The position numbers were made by a program, and so were the translations under genes. From contig BSYO01000020.1 of assembly GCA_033239525.1 (NCBI GenBank), forward strand, positions 12,340,308 through 12,404,307: a stretch of 64,000 bases of DNA. Direction: 5' to 3'. Below are positions 1-11,388 of this stretch, piece after piece. Position 1 is the stretch's first letter; every line of letters starts with the position of its first letter. The stretch comes from Nepenthes gracilis (Eukaryota > Streptophyta > Magnoliopsida > Caryophyllales > Nepenthaceae). Under the pieces are notes generated by a model, which searched no databases, was not told the origin of the DNA, and saw nothing but the letters and a program-made list of their open reading frames with translations.

Positions 1-3000
1 TACGCTATTCTTAAAATTGAGAAGAATATTGTACCTCTCTTATTTATTCTCTTTTGTCTTATACTCATCATTACTTGAGTTTATTTGTTACAGGGTTTTG
101 TATCGATATATTTATCAGGGTTTGTGTAATCGAACTCATATTGCGTAATGAATATATTTCAGACATATCGTCTCGTGATTTTTTTCATTCTAAAGAGGAT
201 TTTCTATGTAAAATTGAGTATTTTTATTATTTGTTATTACTGTTTATTTGTTGTATATCGATAATTATTTTCTCGCGATTTAAATAAACTGTCTGGGTCC
301 CAACAAATTGTTCATGAAATCAATATTTTCATGTTTCGTCTAATAAAATCATGAGTCAATTGTCTTGACAACTAGAATATCAATATAAATATTTTGATGC
401 GGTTGCAATTTTTGTTTAAGCTTTTTAAACTTTCTGTATATTATTGCTGTCGGCTTGCATTGGACAGAGGAATGAAATGGAACCGCTTATTTTTTAAATT
501 TAATTATCTATTTTTAAATAAATATTTATAATCTAATTATTTTAAAATAATTAATTTTTTAAAAATAATTAACTCATAATTATTCTTCTAAAAATGAATG
601 AGTAAGATATAAATAACGAGAATCTTCATCTATACAAGAAATGAAGCTCCCCCAAATCCGACTTGCCTTGTACTTTTATAGCAAAATACATATCTTCATG
701 GATATTCTGTGTGAGGTCCTTCAACAGAAATTTTTTCTGTTTTGGTCAATTGTCCGAATCTATATATATATATTTATTTATTTATTTATGTCTATAATGT
801 ATGTCTATATATATATTTATTTATTTATGTCTATAATGTATGTCTATTAAGCAACATCAAGTCGACTGTCAAATTGAAGGCAGGCCGAATTTTAAAAATT
901 TTAAATTGTTGTATTTTTATATCAATGTATAATTAACAATTCATCAAAAAGCATATGAACAATAATATATATGTATACATATATATATCATATAAATTTT
1001 TTATTGTAATTAAAAATGTATTGGTTATATCTCTTTTGATTGTGCTTCCAAATTAACTTTTGTTATAAATGGTTGAATTTTTAATTCTTTTAATACTTTA
1101 ATATCATCAAAATTATTAGATATTCTTATTTATTATTAATAAACGGCATATTTCAAGTAAAATTTTATATTATATTATTTGACACCTATATATTAATATT
1201 ATTATTTATTTATTTTTATGTTTTATTGTATAATAAATTGAACCAATAAATTTTAAACTGATAATTTAATACTACGGACCCGTGAATCATCCAAACTACA
1301 CCAACCCACACATCGACTATGTTTTTGGCTTAATTGACAATTTGATTTAATTTGGTAAAATTATATGGGATCCTATAATGCGAAGTATGTATTTTACCTT
1401 TTTTTTAAAAAAAAATTTAGTAAAATTTGTATTAAAAAGGAAAAAAAATAGCCAAAAAAGAAAAAAAAATACAAATCATATGATTCACATTGTAAAATCC
1501 CTACTCTCGAAAAGCATTTTATGTTAGGCCATTTATAATAATTGATTGAAAACAATATAAAACCACTACTTAAGCCACCAATTACGAACTTGTTCCAATT
1601 ATTGAACGTCCAATAATTTTATATTCCTATGGCTCGAATCGTAGGCGAGCTTGTATTTTTTATTTGAATGATTATCTGCCCTAATTAATAACTGATGCGG
1701 GAAAAGCTTCTCCCATGAATGGATTTTCCATTTTGCTTTGTTAGTGAATCCTAATTATTATTCATTCTCCTTTATAACATGGAAATAAATGTGTAAAAAA
1801 AAGAGTATATTGGATAATCAATTCATTTCCCTTACCCCATTAATTGAAAGATGCATAGCATGTTTCTATCTTATCCAATGTGAACAGAGTTTTTCCATGT
1901 CGGTGAGACATAACGCCTAAAATAAAGAAAACGTTCTCTCATCACAAGAATTACTTTCAATATTACGATATGAACAGGATAAAAGATGGCATCGCTATCC
2001 ATACCTGTTTTGTGAATTGTTACTGCGAGAATCAATATTGAATTGTCACATAAGCGGCATATCAGTACCTATAGCATGATATACTGGTAGGATCTTTACC
2101 ACTGAAATAGATACACAATATGAAAAATAGTCCTGCTATATGTTTCAATTCTGAACGATATCAGTTCTTTGACACTAAAGATTTGCCAACAAAGTTTATT
2201 TGTTTTTTTTTTTAAAAAAAATTGATAAAAAATATATCAAATGAAAAATACAAGACTTTATATTTGACTATTTTTGAAATGAGTTTGAAGTGGGGATGAC
2301 GGTGGTAAAAGCATGCAAGTAAGACGGTGGGTAGGAGTTCAATTGAAAAGAGTTATATATTATTAAAATGATATAAATTTATCTTTTTAAATAATTAAAA
2401 ATATAAAATTTAGAGAGTTTGTTAATGCATTTAAATATCTCTAAAATATCTATTATTTATTATTATTATAATACCTTACTTTGACTATATCATACTATGT
2501 ATCATTTAATAACCCAAGAAACCCTCTACTTTTACTTGAGTTTTTGGTCCAATAATACAAGAAATATTATTCTCCTTCCAATGTATAACCATTTTATAAA
2601 TTGTTAGACCGGTTATTTAATTAAGCAATATATATAATTATATCAATAATATTATTTAAAACTTAGATTTTTATTAATTACTATTGACTTAAAGTTTAAT
2701 TAAATGACTTTAAGTAGTAAAAATATTTTATTTATTCTCTCGATAGAGGACATATACGTGCATGACTCTTCATGTAATGATAAGTCTCTTTACTTATTTT
2801 TTTATTCTACTATAATTTTTCTGAAAGAAATATCATAGATCACATGTATTAATATATATATATATAATTCTTAATTTCTTATATTATGGTATTAGAGAAT
2901 GTCATATGATGTGATTCTCATTGGTCTCTTCTCACACTTACTTGAATGGGAAAGACTATACAATGATTTTATGGTTAGGGCATCAAGATGTGCTTGAGCC

Positions 3001-3061
3001 GGATAGCCAAGTTAATTTGATGAGAGATACTGGTGTATGGATGCACTAGATATGACAGTAA
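1..3061. other. AT-rich intergenic DNA, no gene recognised
   Basis: Very AT-rich sequence with long A and T runs and only short chance reading frames. I see no conserved protein motif, tRNA or LTR end. The only internal structure I can name is the short tandem duplication at 761-844. It may be old repeat debris or host intergenic DNA; the sequence does not decide. Confidence 0.5.
761..844. repeat. Tandem duplication of a ~40 bp AT-rich unit
   Basis: Two successive copies of a unit built as a TA run, then TTTATTTATTTATG, then TCTATAATGTATGTC. The first copy is about 761-805 and the second about 806-844, almost identical except for the length of the TA and TTTA runs. It looks like a young replication-slippage duplication. 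Reading frames across it are artefacts of the repeat. Confidence 0.75.
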
Positions 3062-4800
3062 TGTCACAAATTTGGATTAAAATAGATCTAATTAATTATA
3101 ATTTAAAATTTTAAAATAAATACCACAATGATCAGTAAATTTTAAATTCATATATGACAAAATAAATATCCACATGACTTGATAAGACAACAATAAAATA
3201 ATAACCTACACAAAATTTTATTGGACAACCATCCGAATAATATAATACATACCGCCCACTCAACAAGTATCGTAAGGGCGGTGACAAACCAACTATAATA
3301 ATCAAAAGTCAATATATATAACCAAACAGCTCTCAATACACAACCACGGGCTTATACTCGGCCAATCCCAATATCCAAAATATATTTGATTCAGACCTAA
3401 ACCAAAATGAAACTAAAACTCACCGAAATAGACAAACGGCGATTAGATTACGTCAAAACTCCTACGATGAATTCAAACACACTAATCTGAAGGGATAAGA
3501 AGTAAATATTTGAGTATAAAATTTAACAAGTATTTACATCATATAATAAATAGCAAGTGTTCGAAATTGAAACAGGGTTTACAAATGCAATTAAAATGTG
3601 TAAAAGATATAAATTCAAAAATCTAATATCGAATGTCATGAGGGTAGTTTGTACTCAAATCATATTTCAAATTGAAGTATACTCTGATCAAAACGTAATC
3701 CATATTAGAATCAGATAATCTAAATCATATCAGAATCCAAACAAAGTATATACTAAATGAAACAAAATTCGAATCAAATCACATACGAACAAAACAGTGT
3801 TCAGAATAAAATTATATAAGAATCAAATATATTTCAAAATAAAATCATATATCATATGTATGAGACTAATCAAATCCCATCTATTGGCAAATCTGTGAAT
3901 CGTAAATCAAAGTTTGAATACAAATCAATATAGAAATACAAAATATGTACGAAATTGAAAAACCAAATGCCAATAGACCAACTTGAGGAAAGATTACGCA
4001 TACATCTGGTAACCTTAAACCAGATCAATTATTACTTAGACTCATAGGTATGGCCATCTATATAATCTATCTCTCATAGATAAGGAATGTGCTCACTATT
4101 TTTTGTCACTCGTGGTTTTAGGTGTAATCCTCAAATTTAGTACATATATTAGAATATTTGAATATATTAGTTTCCATTTAATTCTCATAAGATGGTTCTT
4201 ATTAAAATATAAGTGTGGTGGGTCATTTATAAATAAAACCTTTTATTGTCAATGGAAAGGGGAGTCATAAATATTTTTTCATCGGGAGCAAAGCTCTTCC
4301 TATCGAGAAAGGGTCAGAAATTATATATCAAATCGTATCACAAAGGTAGAGACCTCAAACCCTGGGCGGCAATACGTGAGTACCAATATATGACCCATGT
4401 AAGTTCATGACTTTTTCTGTACAAATATATCGATACATAAATATGCATACTCAAATATTTACATATTTTTTCATAAAATACACTCAAATACTTGCAAAAT
4501 CCGAACAAAATTCCCAAACGACCCGTAAAAATATCATGCATGCGTACAGGAAACAAATATATTAAATAAAAATAGTATGCATAAATATAAAACCTCTAAA
4601 ATATAAGGAAACTTTATTAGATATAAAAACAGACTAAGGATAGGGTATAAAAATACTTGTCTCAATTTCCTACCAATAAAAGAATATTCTGATCTATATT
4701 TTCTCTTCTTCATCTCTTCTCTCTCTCCTCTCTTCCTTCTCCTAAGCAAAATGATGAACAATGGTGCTACTTCTCCTTATATACCCCAAACAACGCTCGG
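3062..4800 (-). repeat. LTR of family X, minus orientation (copy a)
   Basis: Read on the minus strand, this stretch runs from a TATA box (TATATAAG in the complement of about 4,775-4,783) through a purine-rich GAGAGAGA leader (complement of about 4,690-4,745) to an end reading TTTGTGACA (complement of 3,062-3,070). The sequence is collinear with 4,850-6,318 read on the plus strand and with 53,290-53,629, and all three stop at a TGACA end. I infer a gypsy-type LTR. Its coding interior is not next to it, so it is either a solo LTR or a fragment. The U3 side appears truncated near 4,800. Confidence 0.6.
4775..4783 (-). promoter_or_regulatory. TATA box of LTR X copy a
   Basis: The complement reads GGTATATAAGGAG, a good plant TATA box. 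About 30-100 bases downstream on the minus strand comes a GAGA-rich leader, as in the other LTRs of this window. Confidence 0.5.
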
Positions 4801-4849
4801 GTGCCAACTTCTTAAAAAATGGTGCATATTATTTTTACTTTATTTATTT

Positions 4850-6318
4850 TCTTTCGTGTATGTATATATTTTTACCAATCGTTTGAGGATTTTTTTTGGA
4901 TTTATAAATATTTGACGGTTTTTTATTTTATAAAAAATGGGTAAATATTTGAGACTATAAATTTATATATCTGTATATTTGTATGAAATTGGCATAAAAC
5001 CTGCATGGGCCTTATATTAATACTCATGTATTGCTACTTGGGGATCGAGGTCGCTACCTTTGTTATCTGATATCTAATATATTATTTGTTCCTCTTCCGA
5101 CAGATAGAGATTTGTTCCCGATGGAGGAATATCTATAAATCTCTTTCCGCCAGTAGGAAAAGGCTCTATTTATACTTGACCCATCCTGTCTATATTTTAA
5201 TTAGAACCATCATAAGTGAATTAAATAGAAAATTAATATATTCCGATGTCCTAATATTTGTACCGAATTTGAGGATTGCACTTAAAATCGTAGATGGCAA
5301 AATAAGGTTAGTATGTTCCTTATTTATAGGAGACAAAATACATAGAAGACCCTACCTATGGGTCTAAATAGTAGATGACTCTAATTTAACATTATTGGAC
5401 TTCACGCATACTTCATATTTTTGTATTGATTTGCATTCGGATTTTGACTTGAGACTTACGAGTTTGCCCATAAATAGGATTTGGTTAGTCTCATATATCT
5501 GATATGTGATTTATCTTAGAACATATTTTGATTTATATAATTTTGTTTCGGACTCTGTTTCACACATATGTGACTTTGATTCAAACTCTATTTTGTTCGA
5601 CCTCTATTTCAGTATAGATCATGATATGATTTGGGTTATCTAATTTCGTTTTGAATCACTTCTATTCAGTTTATGTCCTGACGGGACCATATTTAATATA
5701 GAATATAATTTGAGTATAAGACTACCTTCAACCTTTCAATATCAAATTTTTAAATTTATGCCTTTTATGTGTTTTGAATGTGTTTATTTCTCTCTATTTA
5801 ATTTTGGACGTCTATGTATTATCTATTATATATACTGATACTTGCTAAGCTCTAAGCTCACATACTTATTTATTATTCATTCAAATTAATGGGTTTGGAT
5901 ACTTTGTAAGAGCTTGGATGAGATCTAATTGTCATTCATCTACTTTGATAAGTTTAGTTTTATTTTTTAATCGGATATGTCTAAGATATATTGTGGGCAT
6001 TTGAGTTTGGCCGGATGTAGGCCTTTGGAGACATATAAGATAGTTGGGTCAATTTGTATAATGGATATGTATGGATTTGGTTTGTCACTCCCTTGTGACT
6101 GTTTGGAGTAGGTCATATGTACGATATTGTCCGGATGATTATCGATAAGATCCTATGTGGGTTAATGTCATTTATGATTATTTATTTTGGGACTTGTAGA
6201 TGGTTGTTTTATCATCACACTCGAGTATGGGGTTTGTTAGTCTTTGTGGTATAAATTTTAAAATTTTAATTTTTGTAAATTGAAATTATTAAACCCACTA
6301 TGGTACGAATCCATGACA
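4850..6318 (+). repeat. LTR of family X, plus orientation (copy b), 5' truncated
   Basis: Collinear with the reverse complement of 3,062-4,560 over more than 1.2 kb. Landmarks shared in order include ACTCATGTATTGCTACTTGG, the CCGATG(G/A) block near 5,115, the CACTTAAAATCGTAGATGGC block near 5,280, and the GGTTTGTCAC(T/C)(C/G)CC block near 6,080. It ends in CCATGACA at 6,311-6,318, matching the TGACA ends of the other copies. The leader and promoter of copy a are missing. It is followed directly by the LTR remnant of element C. Confidence 0.6.
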
Positions 6319-6784
6319 AAAATTGTAAAACTTAGTATGGTCTATAATTACCGAGTACTGATTTTTGATATTTTTCTTTTTGATTTCTTTTTACTCCTAT
6401 CTTTTGTTTATATTTTACTAATATAAATTTATTGATATTCTATAGATAAGTTGATGACAGTATACGAAAATATTAAGGTATCAGAATGTATAGGCTTCAG
6501 GAAATCTTAGTATAGTTTATATTTACTCAACAAAGATTCTTCATCTGGTGGTTTGAAGTGTTTCGATTTTGACGGGATGATTATAGCCCTGTTAATAATG
6601 TATATTAAAATATCGAGAGATATAATCTTAAGGGATGGTGTATTTGACATTTTGGTTTAGTGTCCTGCATCTGTGGATGGGATTTCTTTATTGTTTGATT
6701 AGTTTTTGATAACTTATTGGGATTTAGTTTCCATGACTTTCTATCATTATAACATTTATATTTTCTCATGCTTCGATGAGTTTG
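6319..6784 (+). repeat. 5' LTR of element C, left part (split by element A)
   Basis: The last part (about 6,730-6,789) joined to 20,564-20,672 gives a sequence collinear with 39,085-39,241, which has no insertion at that point. That makes this the left side of an LTR tail interrupted by element A. Upstream of about 6,730 the similarity to the second copy becomes too weak to align by eye, so the left limit is only bounded by the end of LTR X copy b. Confidence 0.5.
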
Positions 6785-6789
6785 ATATT

Positions 6790-7610
6790 TAATGTGTCTT
6801 TAGATCTAAATTATTGATTGAATTAGGGAGCCACCTTATTTGAGAATTTGGATGAAAATAAATTCGATCTTCGTTACTTTAAGTCTAAATCTTATACACC
6901 ACAACTAACAAATAAGTGGTAAGAGGAATATGGGACTTGCTCTCTGATATATCCCCCCACGTTAAAGTTAGTAATATTTCTATTTCGAAGAGAAAGATAG
7001 GAGGATGAGAATGCGTGGAAATAAGAGTGTTTAGGGATTGAGTGTATAGTAGAGGATTGAGCTCCATGGGTATGCTCAAAGGAGTGAGTAGTTTTGAGGT
7101 GCTGTACTCGTAGAGAAAGTAGCTTTGGAAGAAATGTACTCATGTATTGAGTGGCTTTCGTTTGTATGAGCATTTGTTTATCCAAATATTCTTGATCGGG
7201 CTCTTCTCTTTTCCTATGGAGGAAAGGACATATTTATAATGTGAGGTGTTGATTTATCTATCCTTATGCGTTACGACTCTACAATTATAATGGGCATTTT
7301 CATATAATTGTTGTCTCCATTCAATATTTGGATAATTATGAGGAGCGTTACACTTGTAATCGCCACCTGTATTTATTAGCTGGGCTGATATGGTCTCCAA
7401 CCATTAAAATTGGTGTTGTAACCATCAGAATAGTCTATTGATTATCCATAAGTGTTAATTTATTGTTGGACAGTCTTGGATCGAACCGCTTGAGTCAACC
7501 ACTGCACCTTCTGAATCTTGTGCCTAATGCATCTTATGTTGGGTCATTGCTATCTGGCTTCCTTCTATGAATTGGGTTTTGGTCCGACCCATATACTCTC
7601 GTACCCATCA
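6790..7610 (-). repeat. 3' LTR of element A
   Basis: On the minus strand it starts TGATGGGTACGAG and ends at 6,790, where the expected CA has become TA (plus strand TAATGTGTCT against TGATACGTCT in the other LTR). A TATA-like ATTATAAATATG lies in the complement of about 7,230-7,240. It is flanked by the ATATT duplication on the left and the G-rich PPT on the right. Confidence 0.88.
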
Positions 7611-9039
7611 CTAGCCCCCTCACATCAAGAGGTTTAAATTTTCAACTCCTGACGTGTTCATAATGAGACATTGGCTGTAGATCTTTATGGATAGTCCTTC
7701 CCCAAAGATTTTGCAGATTCGTTGCTCTATTTGGTAGGATTTGATTCAATCCTCTACCATCAATACAGGGATATGCAATCTTCTCAGTTTAATACCGGTT
7801 GATATTCCATTCTAGTTATAAATGGAGGGACTCTCTAAGCTTTGCATCACAAAGCATCTCTCATATGCCAAGGAGTGAGTCCGTTTAAAGCTATCATGGA
7901 GCCTTCGTAGCCACAAGCCAAAATCGGAGGAAGATCTTTTCCAGTGTTTGAAGTCGAGATCCAAGTACGTGCTTAAAATCTGCCTTGATTACCCTTTTTT
8001 ATATGAGAATCTACCTTGGTTTCCTCTTTTACACACTTACCAAGCTCCAAGCCTTGTTGTGGCGATGCCTCCAATATTACACCTAGCCACCAAGGTGGGG
8101 TTTGGCAAGTTGTTTTCTCCTCTCCCAATCTGTGTCGAGTGATTGCCCCTACAGCAGTTCTAAAGAGGACTGTCTCAAACTTTGATTGGGAGAAGTTCCT
8201 TTCTTCCCATCCGTTTTAGAGACACTACTTTTCTGCAACTCTTGAAAGGAATGCTCTTGGCTCTAGTTGGGAGAAGTTACTTTTTTCATTTGTTTGCCTC
8301 CCTATTAAGAGCAAGCCCTATACTTTAAAGAACTATTCACTATTCCTGAAGGGAGGGATTTTCTACTCCTTCCATTAAAATGGCATCTCGGTGAGTAACG
8401 CTACTGTGTCCTGCAGATGAGCTTTTCTCATGGTTCTGTCCATCAAGAGGTCAATTGGACTTCTGTAGTTGGGTCATTACTCCATGTATTATTTATTTCT
8501 TTCTGAGTCATACTTTTATTATTGTAAACTTATACTTTGTAAAAAGAATTAATGAATAGAACTTTCCAAGCATTTTTTATCTTTATTGTATGGCTCCAAT
8601 ATTATTGTATATTTTGAATAGTTGATATGCTTGAATATTATTTTTTATTAACACGTAATTTTCTGATAAACTGATAACTTCGACCACTGACAACTCGATC
8701 TTTTAACAATCTGACTTATATAATAATATATTCCGGAGGCTCAGTTAGGATGTAAATTAATCGAATTAGTCTCGAGTACGTTAGGGTCACGTCATCAGTC
8801 TACCGTCTTGGAAAGTGAAGTGTCAGGGCATTATAATTTGCGCTGAACTAGAGACTCGCTAATCTAAGCGTCAAAGTTGTCAGCTATTTGCAGGCTGGGT
8901 AGGGAGGCGTAGCGCCAGGCCATCATTATTAGCACACTGAAACTGATGCATTGTAGCACTCTCCAATGCGAGCATATGTCTCAACTATTATGGGACACGC
9001 CTATTTATTACCCTTAAACGACGCCATTTTTTAGTTAAA

Positions 9040-9060
9040 GCTTTCACTATTTAAACTCTG
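9040..9060 (+). promoter_or_regulatory. Candidate promoter of the antisense gene in element A
   Basis: CACTATTTAAACTC lies about 80 bases before the ATG at 9,138 and is followed by a pyrimidine-rich leader (TTCTTCATTTTTTGTGTC). This suits a plant TATA box about 30 bases before a start in the 9,080 region, and would give the gene its own promoter independent of the LTR. The assignment is by position only. Confidence 0.4.
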
Positions 9061-9137
9061 GTTCTCATCCATTTTTGCACTTCTTCATTTTTTGTGTCTT
9101 TCTGTCCTAATTTGCTCTTTCCTCTTTTGTTACTTCC

Positions 9138-11051
9138 ATGGCTTCTCAAACTGTTCCCCACAGCATCGCTACAATCGAATCTATCCACACCAGTAAAGAA
9201 GTGGAGGCTTTGAATGTGAAGTACAATATCTTGAGCGCCATTTCATATATAATGCTCGGGGATAAAGAAAGGGCTTATGCTCCTAGGCTTGAACTTACTA
9301 CTATCTATGAGGCCCATCAAAAAGGAGGCCTTCTTATTCTATTTGCGTAGGAGTTATACGAGATCTTGGAGGCTTTGGAGATCCCAATGGCTCGCCTCCA
9401 CCCCAACACTCATTGATTCTTGGTTTCTTTATGCACCTTCTTTCATTCTAAGAAACTTCTCTTAGACGCCCAGGCCATGAAGGTAATCTTCCCATTCAAC
9501 CAGGATGTAGATTGGATTTTTTTCACCTCTCATAAAAGTATAAAATAAGCAAAAGGAACCAAAATTTCATAAAGGGTTAAAATGACCAATTCATTTATAT
9601 AACGATTCCTTATGAATGGAGACTTTCCAATAGTTGGGGCCGAGTCGATAGTGTATACACCGGTGACATTCTACCATAGAGGATCGAATGGCTTGGCCAC
9701 TGACAAGGCTCGTCGAAGAGAATGCAACTGTCCTGCGTCGCATGGATCATTGGCTCACCCAAAAGGCATTCGCTAAGACTCAATGGGAGATCTGGGTGGA
9801 ACGGAGTGACGTTACTGTCGTGCCATTTTTCCGGCCGAAGAGGAAGCCAGGAGAGTTGTTCATCTATGACTCTCTTGAAAGGGTCGCTAGAAGGGTGGTC
9901 CCTATCTCACCTACCGTTTCTGAACTTCATCGAGTCAATGACGAGGCTTATGAAGTGGAGATTGCGTTGCATGTCGGTGAATTGTCACAGAGTTCGAGCT
10001 CTACTCATTCTTCTCTGGTTAACCCAATTTTTGAGAAGACAATTGGACTGGTTGAAGGCGGTGAGCCCCCAATTGATTCTGCTGTTAGAATAAATGACTC
10101 ATTAGCTAGCAGATCGGGTGAACCGATTAACGTTCCACCTGCAGCCGAGTGCAGGGTTCCAATTGGTCACTTTGTCACCTAATGCACCTATCTCCACACC
10201 TCCTGCCATTTTTGTTGAGAAGGGTGCTAATAACAATCAGGCGACCGAGAAAATAGTTGAAATAATCAAGAGGCCATGGTTGCTAAGGAGGTGCCTTGCC
10301 CTGAGGCATCAACACCCGAGCTTCCTGAATGTTTGGACATATCTCCTTCTTCGGGCTTTGTGGTGTCGCTCTACCGCCATGTGCTACCTCTGTAGTATTG
10401 GATGCCTCCATCTTCGTTTGGGCTTGAGGATTCTCCCGGTCCATTTTTTTTTTCAGAGGGTCCATCTTATCGGGATGGTCCATCTCTCCTTAAGGTACTG
10501 CTCATGGAGCTCTTCATTCAATAATTATGCTATTTATTATTGTTCATGACTAACCATTCCATTTTGCTTGACAGTCGCATAAAGTGCTTCACTTGATGGA
10601 GAAGGCTTTGTATCGTCGAGATGATGGGATCACTCACTTGTCTGAGACATAAGCTGATCCTGGAGTACTCAGTGAGATGGAGCTCCAAGTAGACACTGCC
10701 ACTGCCAAGGCTCAATAAAGTCGAGAGTGGACCGCCTTCCCCAACCGAGAGCTGTTCGAATATGAAGTGAAATCCCAAAAGCTTTTAGATCAAAAATCTC
10801 AGGCTCTGGATAAAATTACTTCACTCGAGGACAAGCTTCAAGAGGTTGAGTAGCAATTCGTTGATCTCTAGAGTAAGTTCACCCAACTTAAAGGGGAGCT
10901 GAGGACTTGTCTTCGTCTAGAAGAAGTTAGTCATGTGTTGAATGACAGATTCTAGGATGGCATTCGTCTTCGCAGACGGATTGGGTTCTTAGCTGCTCCC
11001 GACTTTTCTCTTGGCTTCCTTGATCTAAGAAACACTGGTGCTATTTTCTAA
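9138..11051 (+). pseudogene. Antisense Transposase_28-like/coiled-coil gene of element A (decayed)
   Basis: This gene lies on the strand opposite gag-pol, between pol and the 3' LTR. It starts at ATG 9,138 (MASQTVPHSIATIES). The run ELYEILEALEIPMARLHPNT at 9,351-9,413 and the following SKKLLLDAQAMKVIFPFNQD look like the Transposase_28 ('putative gypsy type transposon') domain of plants. A basic/acidic middle part follows from 9,688 in another frame. A GT-AG intron of 80 bp (10,495-10,574; AAG|GTACTG ... TTGACAG|TCG, phase 0) precedes a coiled-coil exon (QKLLDQKSQALDKITSLEDK) and a conserved tail RF*DGIRLRRRI, with a stop at 11,049-11,051. An AATAAA follows at 11,210. Several stops (TAG, TGA, TAA) and at least one frameshift near 9,680 make this copy non-functional. 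Extra ORFs, some antisense, are known from Tat/Ogre elements; their function is unknown. Confidence 0.7.
10495..10574 (+). other. Predicted intron in the antisense gene of element A
   Basis: The donor is CTTAAG|GTACTG and the acceptor, after a T-rich stretch, is GCTTGACAG|TCG; length 80 bp, AT-rich. Reading is phase 0 on both sides: PSLLK before, SHKVLHLMEKAL after. The second Tat element has a phase-0 intron of 88 bp at the corresponding place (51,376-51,463, minus strand). Confidence 0.65.
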
Positions 11052-11209
11052 TTTGTTTTAAATGATTTCTCGAAGACAGGAGGAAAGCCTTTGCCATGTT
11101 CAACGGGAGGCTTCTGGCCATAGGATAGTCATCCCGTTTGAGTTGTAAGCTCTAGGTAGTGTTCTGTAATCCTTCGATGGACATTCCATGTTGTACACAT
11201 TGAATCATT

Positions 11210-11215
11210 AATAAA
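11210..11215 (+). promoter_or_regulatory. Poly(A) signal AATAAA for the antisense gene of element A
   Basis: AATAAATAAG occurs about 160 bases after the stop codon of the antisense gene, preceded by GT-rich text (GTTCTGTAAT, TTGTACACATTG) of the kind seen at plant 3' ends. Confidence 0.4.
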
Positions 11216-11340
11216 TAAGTTAGATTGTTTAGATTATTGTCATCGATGTTTCTAAGCTTATGTTGAGTTTTTTTGCTCAACCTTCATTTTATTTGTCGAC
11301 TAAGTGTTGTTATTGTCGTCGGGCTTGATTGGACGCTTTT

Positions 11341-11388
11341 TTCTGGTTGTACTCATTTCTGGTTGTACTCATTTCTGGTTGTACTCTT
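11341..11388. repeat. Three copies of a 16-bp tandem repeat
   Basis: TTCTGGTTGTACTCAT is repeated at 11,341, 11,357 and 11,373; the third copy ends in CTTT instead of TCAT. It lies in the 3' non-coding part of element A. The near-identity of the copies suggests recent slippage. Confidence 0.85.

Noticed and set aside
54..287. 77-residue plus-strand ORF near the start of the window
   Set aside because: Hydrophobic composition follows from AT-rich DNA; no motif, promoter or homologue-like pattern.
6319..6784. Treating 4,850-6,784 as one LTR
   Set aside because: The TGACA end at 6,318 matches the ends at 3,062 and 53,629, and the following text belongs to a different LTR family whose relative is at 39,085-39,241.
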